Source of the DNA: CAIKMD01 sp963702925
GTDB taxonomy: Bacteria > Pseudomonadota > Alphaproteobacteria > ATCC43930 > CGMCC-115725
DNA length: 64,000 nucleotides
NCBI GenBank assembly: GCA_963702925.1
Contig: OY969771.1
Coordinates: forward strand, 496,001-560,000
Reading direction: 5' to 3'
The notes beneath the pieces are model-generated. The model did not search any database. It saw only the letters and a program-made list of their open reading frames with translations, and was not told the DNA's origin. Below, piece after piece: positions 24,213 through 32,591 of this stretch. The first letter of the stretch is position 1, and every line of letters starts with the position of its first letter. The position numbers and the translations under genes were made by a program.

Positions 24213-25349
24213 TTGGCCGTTCCGTTGAACCAAATGATCCGCGTCGGCGCCTATGTCGCCAAGCAGCGTCTCTTCGGCGTCGAGCGCTATCCGCTCGTGC
24301 TGATGCTCGAGCCGCTATTCCGCTGCAACCTCGCCTGCGCCGGCTGCGGCAAGATCGATTATCCCGATCCGATCCTCAATCAGCGCCTTTCGGTCGCCCA
24401 ATGCCTCGAAGCGGTCGATGAATGCGGCGCGCCGGTCGTCTCGATCGCGGGCGGCGAGCCCCTGCTCCACCGCGAAATCGAACAGATCGTCGAAGGCATC
24501 ATCGCGCGCAAGAAATTCGTCTATCTTTGCACCAACGCGCTGCTGCTGGAAAAGAAGATCGAGCGCTTCAAGCCCAATCCCTATTTCGTTTGGTCGATCC
24601 ATCTCGACGGCGACAAAGAGATGCACGACCGCTCGGTGTGCGAGGAAGGCGTTTACGAGCGCGCGACCGCGGCGATCAGGCTGGCGAAGTCGAAGGGCTT
24701 CCGCGTCAACATCAACTGCACCTTGTTCGACGGCGCCGATCCCGAGCGCGTGGCGCGTTTCTTCGACACGGTGATGGAAATGGGCCTGGACGGCATCACC
24801 GTCTCGCCCGGCTACGCCTATGAGCGTGCGCCCGATCAGGCGCATTTCCTCAACCGGCGCAAGACCAAGGAATTGTTCCGCGGCATTTTCCGCGCGAAGA
24901 ACGGCACCAAATGGTCGTTCTCGCAATCGGGCCTGTTCCTCGATTTCCTCGCCGGCAATCAGAATTACCACTGCACGCCTTGGGGCAATCCGACCCGCAC
25001 CTATTTCGGCTGGCAGCGGCCCTGCTACCTGGTCGGCGAAGGCTATACCAAGACCTTCAAGGAGCTGATGGAAACCACCGACTGGGACAGCTACGGCACC
25101 GGCAATTACGAGAAATGCGCCGACTGCATGGTCCATAGCGGCTACGAGGCAACCGCCGTCATGGATGCCGTGAAGCATCCCTTGAAGGCGCTGGGCGTCG
25201 CTTTGCGCGGGGTGCAAACCGAAGGCAAGATGGTGCCGGAAATTTCGCTCGATAAGCAGCGGCCGGCGGAATACGTCTTCTCGCGCCATGTCGAGAACGC
25301 GCTCGAAGCCATCAAAACCCAAAAGGTCAGCTCGGAAGCCGCCGAGTAG
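24213..25349 (+). CDS. hpnH: Adenosyl-hopene transferase HpnH (radical SAM)
   Basis: This radical-SAM enzyme couples the adenosyl group to hopene, giving adenosylhopane, the precursor of extended hopanoids. It has 378 residues. The cluster motif C38-x3-C42-x2-C45 is in FRCNLACAGCGKIDYP. VSIAGGEPLLH is the GGE SAM-binding motif, and NYEKCADCMVHSGYEATAV is the conserved C-terminal part. The start is TTG at 24213 with GAGAAGGATA as ribosome-binding site; this gives the standard MAVPLNQMIRVGAYVA. It is 30 bases downstream of ispH, probably one transcript. Its partner hpnG, for the next step, lies 7 kb away. Confidence 0.95.
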   Translation: MAVPLNQMIRVGAYVAKQRLFGVERYPLVLMLEPLFRCNLACAGCGKIDYPDPILNQRLSVAQCLEAVDECGAPVVSIAGGEPLLHREIEQIVEGIIARKKFVYLCTNALLLEKKIERFKPNPYFVWSIHLDGDKEMHDRSVCEEGVYERATAAIRLAKSKGFRVNINCTLFDGADPERVARFFDTVMEMGLDGITVSPGYAYERAPDQAHFLNRRKTKELFRGIFRAKNGTKWSFSQSGLFLDFLAGNQNYHCTPWGNPTRTYFGWQRPCYLVGEGYTKTFKELMETTDWDSYGTGNYEKCADCMVHSGYEATAVMDAVKHPLKALGVALRGVQTEGKMVPEISLDKQRPAEYVFSRHVENALEAIKTQKVSSEAAE

Positions 25350-25357
25350 ATCCCGCG

Positions 25358-27064
25358 CTAGAAATTCAACGCGCCATTGGCGAAGAAGCCGTAGCGATCG
25401 CTCTTGATCGCGATCGGCTGCGGGCCGCCATTCGCGGTGTTGGCCTCGAAATGGTCGGCCGCGTTGCTGGACTCGTAATGCCAATAGCGCGCGCCCAGCC
25501 CAAGACTCACGCGATCGGTGACAAGATAAGTCACGGTCACTTCGAATTGCGCGCCGCTCGCATCGCCGCGCTGCGGCGTCGGGCCGCTAAAGCTTCCGCC
25601 CGCCACATTGGTGCGCAGCCAATGCGTGTCCTGGCCGCTGAAGCTTCCGACTGGCAACCATGCTGCGTCGGCGCCGAATCTCAGCTTGCCGAACAGGGTG
25701 ATATCGCCGGCAAGGCCGAGCCGCATCGCCTGCCAATCGGAATCCTGGGTGATGACCAGGGTCGAATTCGGAATCGTCGGGGTGCACACGCTCGTGTTGC
25801 CAGCGGTCTGGCCGCAGCCATAAGCGTTGAGCGTCTCGTGATAATAATTGTAGCCGACGAACGGCCCGAAACGCGCATTCGGAATCGCGCGGCGGAACAT
25901 GTCGAGCTTCATCATGTCGTAGCCGATATCGGCGGTGACGTAACCAAGATCGCCATTGTTCTGAACCGAATGCGTCGCCGAATAAGGCGAGATGAAAGGC
26001 GGAAAATCCTCGTCCTTGAGGCTGCCGCTATCGACCCAGCCGCCGCCGGCATAACCCTTCACGAACACGCCCGAGGAATGCTCCAACCGGGCAAAGGCTT
26101 CGCCGGCATTGGCATCGAGCCCGTGATAGGTCAGCTGCGACACCATCGCCGAGCCGGCTAAATTCATCAGCGGATATTTCGTGGTGCCGATGCTCCAAAA
26201 GTAACGCATGCCGATCTCGGTGGCGATGCTGAGGAAATCCGGCACGCCCAAGGAGGTGGGCATCACGCCGCTCGGCCCGCCGAAGGCGTAGTTGACACCC
26301 ACGCGGACGATATTGCCGTTGACCGCGGAATCGGCTTGGCCCTCGAAGGAGGTTAGCGGCTTGGGAAACTGAATGGTCGAAAGCTTGCCGAGATCGTAGT
26401 GGAGATATTCGAGCTTGGCCGACCAGCGATTGGTGATCGCGTATTCGGCGCCGGCGCCCGCCGTCCAACCGGCCTTGGTTTCGGTGCGGCTTCCGGTATA
26501 GGTCTCGCCGGTGGAAAATGTCACCGTCCCGGCGTGGTTGACTTCGCCGATCGCCAAACCGCCCGTGCCGTAAATCAGCAGCTTCGGCAAGGCGGTAAAG
26601 CCAAGCCGCGCGCGATAGGTCGAAAGCCAGCGGAGATCTTCCGTTTGGCGCGAGGTGAACGGGATCGCGCCGGCATCGATTCCCGAGATGCTGCGGCTCC
26701 CGCTAATGTCGCTCGCGGAAAAATCGGCGGCGGGACCGATTACCACGTTGCCGAAATGAAAGTTGAACCCAAGTTCCGGCCCGCCCAGGACGCCGCTCGG
26801 CTGCAGCTTGTAGCTCGACGGCGAAGCGGGCGCGTCCGCAAAGGGCGCTCCGAACCGTGTGAAGGTGAAGTTGGTGACGGTGTTGCTCCAGCCATAGCCG
26901 ACATTCGCGCCGAGATACCAACCGCTGAAAAGCGGCGGGTTACGGGGGGTGGGCGCGTAGGAAGACGGTTGGCCGAGCAGGATCGGCGGATCGCCAGCCC
27001 AAGCATATGCCGAGGGCAATGCCATCAGGCCGCCAAGACCCAACAGCAGCTTTCTTAGAACCAT
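25358..27064 (-). CDS. Outer membrane protein with two beta-barrel domains
   Basis: This 568-residue exported protein has a signal peptide (VLRKLLLGLGGLMALPSAYA) cut near residue 23. Residues about 45-260 look like an Omp25/Omp31 barrel: FSGWYLGANVGYGWSN, YRARLGFTALPKLLIYGTGG, AGAEYAITNRWSAKLEYLHY. Residues about 280-568 form a second barrel-like repeat with IGMRYFWSIG, LEHSSGVFVKGYAGGGW, GPFVGYNYYHETLNAYGCGQ and the terminal YGFFANGALNF ending in phenylalanine. Alternating aromatic beta strands support both. The double adjacent ATG leaves the start uncertain by one codon. It is convergent with hpnH (8 bases) and divergent from the exported CMD-like gene. Function is unknown; porin or structural roles are possible. 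Confidence 0.82.
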   Translation of the reverse strand: MVLRKLLLGLGGLMALPSAYAWAGDPPILLGQPSSYAPTPRNPPLFSGWYLGANVGYGWSNTVTNFTFTRFGAPFADAPASPSSYKLQPSGVLGGPELGFNFHFGNVVIGPAADFSASDISGSRSISGIDAGAIPFTSRQTEDLRWLSTYRARLGFTALPKLLIYGTGGLAIGEVNHAGTVTFSTGETYTGSRTETKAGWTAGAGAEYAITNRWSAKLEYLHYDLGKLSTIQFPKPLTSFEGQADSAVNGNIVRVGVNYAFGGPSGVMPTSLGVPDFLSIATEIGMRYFWSIGTTKYPLMNLAGSAMVSQLTYHGLDANAGEAFARLEHSSGVFVKGYAGGGWVDSGSLKDEDFPPFISPYSATHSVQNNGDLGYVTADIGYDMMKLDMFRRAIPNARFGPFVGYNYYHETLNAYGCGQTAGNTSVCTPTIPNSTLVITQDSDWQAMRLGLAGDITLFGKLRFGADAAWLPVGSFSGQDTHWLRTNVAGGSFSGPTPQRGDASGAQFEVTVTYLVTDRVSLGLGARYWHYESSNAADHFEANTANGGPQPIAIKSDRYGFFANGALNF

Positions 27065-27143
27065 CATTCCCCCAGACAATTGCCACCGACGATGAAGTGT
27101 CCGCCGCAAGGCACGACATAAACTGGAAAATCGTGACACTAAA

Positions 27144-27173
27144 TTAACCGTGATTTCCCCAATAAACGGTTAA
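27144..27173. promoter_or_regulatory. Inverted repeat in the divergent omp/CMD-like promoter region
   Basis: Perfect 8-base arms ttaaccgt (27144-27151) and acggttaa (27166-27173) are separated by 14 bases, so the half-sites are 22 bases centre to centre, two turns of helix. The AT-rich arms stand out in GC-rich DNA. Each arm differs by one base from TTAACCAT. The repeat is 80 bases from the omp start and 87 from the CMD-like start, so it could serve both genes. Confidence 0.45.
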
Positions 27174-27259
27174 GGGAACGGCAAGACCGCGATCGCGCGG
27201 GCTTTCGCCGCCGCGTAAGATGCCGCGCAAGCTCGGGAACGAAGACAGGGAGGAAGGCG

Positions 27260-27946
27260 ATGCGGGTATGGCGGTTCGCGCTGATGGTTTTGATCGGGAC
27301 CTTCGTTGTCGCGCTGGGAGCCGGCTCGGCATCGGCGCAGGCAAAGCCGCCAGGCGCTCCGCCGGACGTCGATCCGGAATCGGGTTTCCGCTTGCCTTTA
27401 CCGCAGCGCGACGAGCTCGATCCCGACGCGCAGCGCGTCTATGACCGCTTGCGCGATCCGAGCGGCGGCTCGCTCGCGGGCTTGCGCGGGCCGGGCGGGA
27501 TTCTGCTTTATGATTCGAAGCTCTCTTCGCTCAACAACGCGCTCAACCAGTATCTGCGCAACGGCGCCGGGCTCAGCGGCCATGTGCGCGAGGTTGCGAT
27601 CCTCGTCACCGCGCGCGAATTCGACAGCCAGTTCGAATGGGCGGCGCATGAGCCGGAAGCGATCAAGGAAGGCGTGCCCCAAGCCGCCATCGACGCGATC
27701 AAGCACCGCACCGGCCTTGCCAAGCTCGATCCCGAGGACGCCGCGATCGTCGCCCTCGGGCGCGAGATGTTCGGCGCGAAGCACGTGTCATCGAAAACCT
27801 TCGCGCGCGCTTTGCAGCAATTCGGCAAGCGCGGCTTGATCGACGTTATCGCCTTGATGGGGAATTACGCTGGCACGGCGGCACTGCTGACCGCGTTCGA
27901 CACGCAGCTCAACCCCGGCCAGAAGCCGCTTCTGCCGCTGCCGTAA
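27260..27946 (+). CDS. Exported carboxymuconolactone decarboxylase (CMD)-like protein
   Basis: This 228-residue protein has a clear signal peptide (FALMVLIGTFVVALGAGSASA, cut after about residue 26). The mature part has the all-helical CMD/AhpD fold pattern: ELDPDAQRVYDRL, LLYDSKLSSLNNALNQYLRN, VREVAILVTAREF, and FEWAAHEPEAIKEGV with the E-W-H residues seen in CMD proteins. The mature protein has no cysteine at all, so AhpD-type peroxidase chemistry with CxxC is excluded. It ends three bases from the CHAT gene on the opposite strand. The reaction and substrate are unknown. Confidence 0.82.
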   Translation: MRVWRFALMVLIGTFVVALGAGSASAQAKPPGAPPDVDPESGFRLPLPQRDELDPDAQRVYDRLRDPSGGSLAGLRGPGGILLYDSKLSSLNNALNQYLRNGAGLSGHVREVAILVTAREFDSQFEWAAHEPEAIKEGVPQAAIDAIKHRTGLAKLDPEDAAIVALGREMFGAKHVSSKTFARALQQFGKRGLIDVIALMGNYAGTAALLTAFDTQLNPGQKPLLPLP

Positions 27947-27949
27947 TCC

Positions 27950-30900
27950 TCAAGCGCCGGAATCGCCGACCAGCGAGAACGGCGCCCAGAAAATCGGATG
28001 GGCATAGGAATAGACCGGCTTCTTCGTGATCGGATCGACCATGCCCGGCCCGTCGAGCACGGCGAGCATGGCCTGGCGCAAGGCTTCCGCGCGCGTGATA
28101 CCGGGGGTCGCGGCCTCGCGGCGGAACAGTTCGGTGGTCAATTGCCGCGCCGAGCTGGTTTCGACCGGCCAGTTCGACACCAGCAAGGCGCGCGAGCCGG
28201 CATAGAAGAAAGCGAGGCCCAGCCCCGACACGGCTTCGGCGCCCGCGCCATTGCCCGATGCCGTGTTGCAAGCCGAGAGCACGACCCAATCGGCATTGAG
28301 CCGCAAGCCCAAAATCTTGCTCACGGTAAGCAAGCCGTCGCCGGGAACTTTCGCCACCTCGGGCGCGGTCAAGGCGAGCGCCGGCTCGTTGAGCCCGTCG
28401 AGATCGCCGGGAACGAGGCCGTGCGTCGCGAACATGATCACGCGGCGATCGTCGAGCTTCATGGTGCGCACGATCTGCTCATTCGCCTGCATGCCGAGAT
28501 AGACGTCTTTCGCCGGATCGGCCTTCAAGGCTTGTGCGACCTCGGTCACTTCCTGGGCCGTATCGGGCAGACGCGGCAGCTCGGCAAGATCAGCGCTATT
28601 CACCCCTTCGGTTTTGGGCGCGCTGCGCAGCTTCACCGGCGCCTTGCGCATTTCCACGAGGCCGCCGCCCGCCATCTGCAGCGCGAGCATCGTGCCTTGC
28701 TCGCGGATCGCCTGCGCCTCTTCCTTCTTGCTGAACCAGGGATCGCCGAAGCCGAGGAAAGGCTTGCGTTGGGTCTTGGCCGCGGGCACCGCGCGCAAGG
28801 TCGTCAGCGAGGTGACCGACGGCAATTGCGCTACGGCGACTTGGCGAATGAGCCACGGCACGGCCCTGTAACCTGTGAACAAGGGCTGGCCCGCCACATC
28901 GGGTGCCGGCGTCACGTTCTGCGTCGCCAAGAGCGCAAACGGCAATTGGCCAAGCGTGCCATTGGCGGAAACCAGCAAGGTCTTGGCGTTTTGCCAACCC
29001 GGCTTCACCGGATCGAGGAGGCCGGCATAAAGCTTGTAGGATGTCGCCACGTCGAAGGCCGGAATGTCGCCGGCGGTGGCCGCGTCGGGATCGAGCGTCT
29101 TGCGCAGCGCCTTGACCGCGCCGTCGATCGCTGCGCGCGACAAGGGCGAGACCGCGAAGGAAATCGGTCCGGATTTCGGCACCGCCCAAAGATAAGTGCG
29201 TTGCTGCCCGACATAGGCGGAGAACAGCACCTCGTCCGCGGTCAGCGCCTGCTGCACCTGCTCGACCGTCGCGGGACGCGGATCGATCAGCTGCGCATAA
29301 TCGGGAAAGCGCTGGCGAATCTCCTGGCGCATCTTGGCGCGCGCGGCGAGCAACGATTGGATCTCGGCACGCGCCTTGTCGAGCGCCGCCTGATCGCGTT
29401 GATCCGAGGGCAGCGCCAAGGCGGCGGCTTCCACCGCATCGAGCGCGGTCACTTGGCGCGCCGCGTCCTGATCCTGCCGAACAAGATCCGCAAGCTTCGG
29501 ATCGTCGACTTTGGCGCGTACGGCGGCCGCGGCCAAGGCGCGTTGCACCGTTTGACCGCGCGCAGCATCGGCGATGCGGAAGGCTTCCACCGCCGAAGCG
29601 GCGCCACCATCCGTCGCCAGCACGCCGAGATAGGCCTCGAGCACGAATTGCAGCCTGATCGCCTGCCAGCCTTGCGAGGAATCGTCCACCTCGTTGTCGT
29701 TGTGCCGCGTTGCCGCCAGCATCACCGGCACGGATTTGCGGAAGGCGTCGGCAGCGCCCGCCTTGTCGCCGCTCGCCGCCAGAGCGGCGGCGTAAACGCC
29801 CTGCGCTTCGGCGGCCGGATAGCTGGTCGAACCGGAAAGTTTTTGCCGTTGTTCGACGGCTAGCGCCGCGACCGGCACGGCGGCGCGCGGGTTACCCTCG
29901 CGCATCGACGCGATCGCATAGTCGAGATTGGCATCGAGCAGAGTCAGGCGAATCCGGTCATCCTTGGTCAAAGTCTGCGCGAATGTCTGATAGATCGCCA
30001 AGGCCTCCTTGGTCCGCTCCTGCGCCACCAGGGTCGAGGCGAGTATGCTTTGCGCCGTGACCAACACGGTTCCGTTCGCCACGACGCCAAGCGTTCGATA
30101 AGTGTCGACCGCCGTGCGCGCGAGCTTCTCCGCCTCGGGATAGCGTCCCTGCATGCCGATGATCCGGCCGAGCATCGTCACCATGGCGGCGCTGTCGATG
30201 GTATAGCGGCCGCGCAGTTTCAGCTGATCCAGCAGGGCCTGGCGCGCTTCCACCTCGCCTTCGAGCATGCGGCCGTGGCGTGCCAGCGAAGAAGCCAGCT
30301 CGGCCTCTACGTAATCCGCCGCTGTCACATAGGTGTGCGGCGGCGGCGCGTTGTCGCCGGCGATGCCCGCCGCGTCCTTTTCCGCCTGGCGCGCTTCATC
30401 GATGGCGCGCCGGTAAAGCGGCTCGGCCTGGGCAAAATTTCCTTGCAGGTCGAGTACCTCGGCATGGCCGAAATCGGCGAAATAGCGATACCAGCTTTGA
30501 AAAGCGCGGGCGTTGATGCCTTTCCAATTCGCCGATTGGCGCAGGGTGTCGTCGAGCTTTGCTAGAAACGCATTGGCTTGGTCGAACTCTCCTTGGCGTG
30601 CCGCGTCGTAGGCCAGCGAGCGATAGGCGGTGAAGAGCACGCCCATACGCTGCCTGCTGGCAAGCGCATCGGATGCGGCCTCTTGCAGAAGCGCATTGCC
30701 GCGGGCGAAGTTCCCGGCCCGCCTTTCCGCCCGCCACAGCTCGATCAAGGCGTTGATGAGTGCGTTCATGTCGTTGTCGCGCGCTTTGGCGAGATCGACC
30801 GCCTTGCGCAAATCCGCCAAGCCTTGCGGGTTGCGCCCGAGATCGATGGCGGCATCGCCACGCCGCACGAGGAAGGCGATCTGGTCCTCGGGATCGAGCC

Positions 30901-31138
30901 CCGGCGGCGGCGGCTCTTCGGCCACCGCCGTTTGCTTGGCGATCTTGGCCGCGTCGGGCTTTTCCTGATCGAGGATCGCGGTGATGTCGGCGATGCTGCG
31001 CGGCGGCGGCACGAAGACCGGTGCGGCGGTTTGCGTTTGCGCGCCGGCCGCGCGCGCGAGAAACATTGCGGCAAGCAGCAACGCGCAGGGCATCGCAAAG
31101 CGAAAAATGTACCTCATCGTCGGTCGCGGAACGGCCAT
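27950..31138 (-). CDS. Exported TPR-CHAT domain protein
   Basis: This 1062-residue protein has a signal peptide (MPCALLLAAMFLARAAGAQ), so it is predicted to act in the periplasm or outside. Residues about 60-650 are alanine-rich helical pairs typical of TPR repeats (for example GNFAQAEPLYRRAIDEARQ and RYPEAEKLARTAVDTYRTL). A CHAT domain, a caspase-like cysteine peptidase fold, fills about 720-1062. It keeps the dyad: His906 in MFATHGLVPG and Cys957 in VLSACNTASGNG, followed by GLGLAFFYAGSRALLVSNWPV. Several in-frame starts exist (TTG at 31147, ATG at 31138 and 31117); all keep the signal peptide. The substrate is unknown. Confidence 0.87.
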   Translation of the reverse strand: MAVPRPTMRYIFRFAMPCALLLAAMFLARAAGAQTQTAAPVFVPPPRSIADITAILDQEKPDAAKIAKQTAVAEEPPPPGLDPEDQIAFLVRRGDAAIDLGRNPQGLADLRKAVDLAKARDNDMNALINALIELWRAERRAGNFARGNALLQEAASDALASRQRMGVLFTAYRSLAYDAARQGEFDQANAFLAKLDDTLRQSANWKGINARAFQSWYRYFADFGHAEVLDLQGNFAQAEPLYRRAIDEARQAEKDAAGIAGDNAPPPHTYVTAADYVEAELASSLARHGRMLEGEVEARQALLDQLKLRGRYTIDSAAMVTMLGRIIGMQGRYPEAEKLARTAVDTYRTLGVVANGTVLVTAQSILASTLVAQERTKEALAIYQTFAQTLTKDDRIRLTLLDANLDYAIASMREGNPRAAVPVAALAVEQRQKLSGSTSYPAAEAQGVYAAALAASGDKAGAADAFRKSVPVMLAATRHNDNEVDDSSQGWQAIRLQFVLEAYLGVLATDGGAASAVEAFRIADAARGQTVQRALAAAAVRAKVDDPKLADLVRQDQDAARQVTALDAVEAAALALPSDQRDQAALDKARAEIQSLLAARAKMRQEIRQRFPDYAQLIDPRPATVEQVQQALTADEVLFSAYVGQQRTYLWAVPKSGPISFAVSPLSRAAIDGAVKALRKTLDPDAATAGDIPAFDVATSYKLYAGLLDPVKPGWQNAKTLLVSANGTLGQLPFALLATQNVTPAPDVAGQPLFTGYRAVPWLIRQVAVAQLPSVTSLTTLRAVPAAKTQRKPFLGFGDPWFSKKEEAQAIREQGTMLALQMAGGGLVEMRKAPVKLRSAPKTEGVNSADLAELPRLPDTAQEVTEVAQALKADPAKDVYLGMQANEQIVRTMKLDDRRVIMFATHGLVPGDLDGLNEPALALTAPEVAKVPGDGLLTVSKILGLRLNADWVVLSACNTASGNGAGAEAVSGLGLAFFYAGSRALLVSNWPVETSSARQLTTELFRREAATPGITRAEALRQAMLAVLDGPGMVDPITKKPVYSYAHPIFWAPFSLVGDSGA

Positions 31139-31195
31139 TCCCTCCAAAGCCAGGATACGCCCGAGCGGCGAAACCGGGCAAGCGAGGCTAAAGGC

Positions 31196-32185
31196 TCACG
31201 GCTTAAGCAAAAGTTTCCCCGTTACCTTGCCGCTTTCGAACAGCTCATGCGCCGCGCGCGCCTTGGCCAAAGGCATGCGGTCGTAAATCCGCGGCTTGAT
31301 CTCGCCTTTACCGAGCTTCTCGATCAGCCAGCGCATGCCTTCCTTGCGACGCTCCGGCCAGTGATCGAAAATGTGCATGGTGAAGGTGCGCAAGGCCAAA
31401 TTCTTGGCCGTCTGCTTGCGCATCGCGGCATAGACATCTCCTTGCGCCGGGCCCGCGAGCTGGCCGTAGCTGACCAAGGTGCCGTAGCGGCCAAGCAGTT
31501 CGAAATTGCGGGTGAAATCCGGCCCGCCGACGAAATCGAAAACGGCGTCGACGCCTTCGCCGCTTGTCGCATCTTTGACGGCGGCGAAGAGATCCTGTTG
31601 CTTGCGATCGACGATGTGATGCACGCCGAGGCTTTTGACGAAATCGACCTTGTCGGTGCCGCTGCAAATGCCGATGACATCGAGACCCGCGCCTTGCGCG
31701 AGATCGACCAGCGCGCTGCCGCAGCCGCCGGCCGCGCCATAAACCAGCACGCTTTGTCCTTCGACGAGATGGACGCAATCGAAAAGGAGATGAAACGCGA
31801 CCTGATAATTGGCGAGCGCGGCCGCCTCGTCCATGTCCGCGCCATCGGGCAGCGGATAGACCGATGATTCGGGCGTCGCGTTATACTCGGCATAGCAGCC
31901 GCCGCGATGCTCGCGCTCGCGTGCCGAGACGACCACGCGCTGGCCGCGCTGCAAGCTTGTGCCCGGGCCAACCTCTTCGATGACGCCGCTCATCTCGGTG
32001 CCCGGCGCCGCCGGCAAAGGCGGCATCCAATTGTAGATGCCTTTGCGGATCATGATGTCGGGCATGCCGACGCCGATCGCGCTGGCCTTCACCAAGACCT
32101 CGCCCGGCTCCAGCGTCGGTATCGGCGCCTCGACATAGTCGAGCACCGAAGGCGGACCAGGCGCTTTGAACTGGACGATTTTCAT
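31196..32185 (-). CDS. NADPH:quinone oxidoreductase, zinc-free MDR family
   Basis: This 329-residue medium-chain reductase resembles QOR/zeta-crystallin. The N-terminal GroES-like part has TLEPGEVLVKASAIGVGMPD and PAAPGTEMSGVIEEVG. The Rossmann part has VYGAAGGCGSALVDLAQ, which binds NADPH, and DAVFDFVGGPDF. Zinc-ligand cysteines are lacking. It would reduce quinones or enones. It is 57 bases upstream of the CHAT gene on the same strand and could share a transcript with it. The C-terminal KARAAHELFESGKVTGKLLLKP is a standard family ending. Confidence 0.9.
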   Translation of the reverse strand: MKIVQFKAPGPPSVLDYVEAPIPTLEPGEVLVKASAIGVGMPDIMIRKGIYNWMPPLPAAPGTEMSGVIEEVGPGTSLQRGQRVVVSAREREHRGGCYAEYNATPESSVYPLPDGADMDEAAALANYQVAFHLLFDCVHLVEGQSVLVYGAAGGCGSALVDLAQGAGLDVIGICSGTDKVDFVKSLGVHHIVDRKQQDLFAAVKDATSGEGVDAVFDFVGGPDFTRNFELLGRYGTLVSYGQLAGPAQGDVYAAMRKQTAKNLALRTFTMHIFDHWPERRKEGMRWLIEKLGKGEIKPRIYDRMPLAKARAAHELFESGKVTGKLLLKP

Positions 32186-32296
32186 GACGCGGCGCTCCCT
32201 TCGCCCGGTTCGTTCAGAGCGGACCGGCCTTCGCCGCCAAGCCTAGCGCAATGCATTTCCCTTTCCGAGCAAGGAAAGGAAACGGATCAAAGCCTC

Positions 32297-32479
32297 TTAA
32301 ACGGCAAGATTGAGATTGTTGCCGCGATTCGCGCTTGTTTGTCCGGGAGCGCCGGAGCCAGAACCCGTTGGATTCGCGCTTTGGTCGTCGCTCGGCGCGA
32401 TTTTCGGCTTCATCTGCGTCAAGGTCTGGCCCAAAGGCAGTTGAATCGGCGGGCCGGCAACCGGCGTGGAATTGCACAT
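32297..32479 (-). CDS. Possible 60-residue protein of unknown function
   Basis: An ATG at 32479 preceded by AAGGAAAATCTCG, a fair ribosome-binding site, opens a 60-codon frame. The product is polar and rich in glycine, asparagine, serine and proline (SGSGAPGQTSANRGNNLNL), looks disordered, and has one cysteine near the start. Codons favour G/C in the third position, in line with neighbours. A hairpin follows 15 bases after the stop and a TTAACCAT lies 78 bases before the start. No family is recognised; it may be spurious. Confidence 0.38.
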   Translation of the reverse strand: MCNSTPVAGPPIQLPLGQTLTQMKPKIAPSDDQSANPTGSGSGAPGQTSANRGNNLNLAV

Positions 32480-32556
32480 CGAGATTTTCCTTGCAGCCGC
32501 GATCGGGCGAAATTAGCGAGGAGATGCTAACCGCGCGTTACATCTGCGCGGGCGAC

Positions 32557-32564
32557 ATGGTTAA
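32557..32564 (-). promoter_or_regulatory. TTAACCAT motif, possible CtrA half-site
   Basis: This is an exact TTAACCAT on the minus strand, in the gap downstream of hpnG and 78 bases before the possible small gene. It is the second of two exact copies I found in the window; the other is at 11732. The assignment is a short-motif guess. Confidence 0.27.
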
Positions 32565-32591
32565 GATTCCGGTGAAACGCGTCGGGTTTGG

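Larger units (their letters stand above)
32186..32591. other. 406-base gap between quinone reductase and hpnG
   Basis: This stretch has no large gene. It holds an imperfect hairpin at 32256-32282 (tttccctttcc / ggaaaggaaa, one bulge, loop gagcaa) that could end the possible small gene at 32297-32479, and a TTAACCAT motif on the minus strand at 32564-32557. The rest shows nothing I can name. Confidence 0.5.

Noticed and set aside
27950..31138. TPR-CHAT gene as part of a type III CRISPR (craspase-like) defence system
   Set aside because: No cas or gRAMP-like gene or CRISPR repeat is present in the window, and the protein has a signal peptide, which does not fit a cytoplasmic defence protease.
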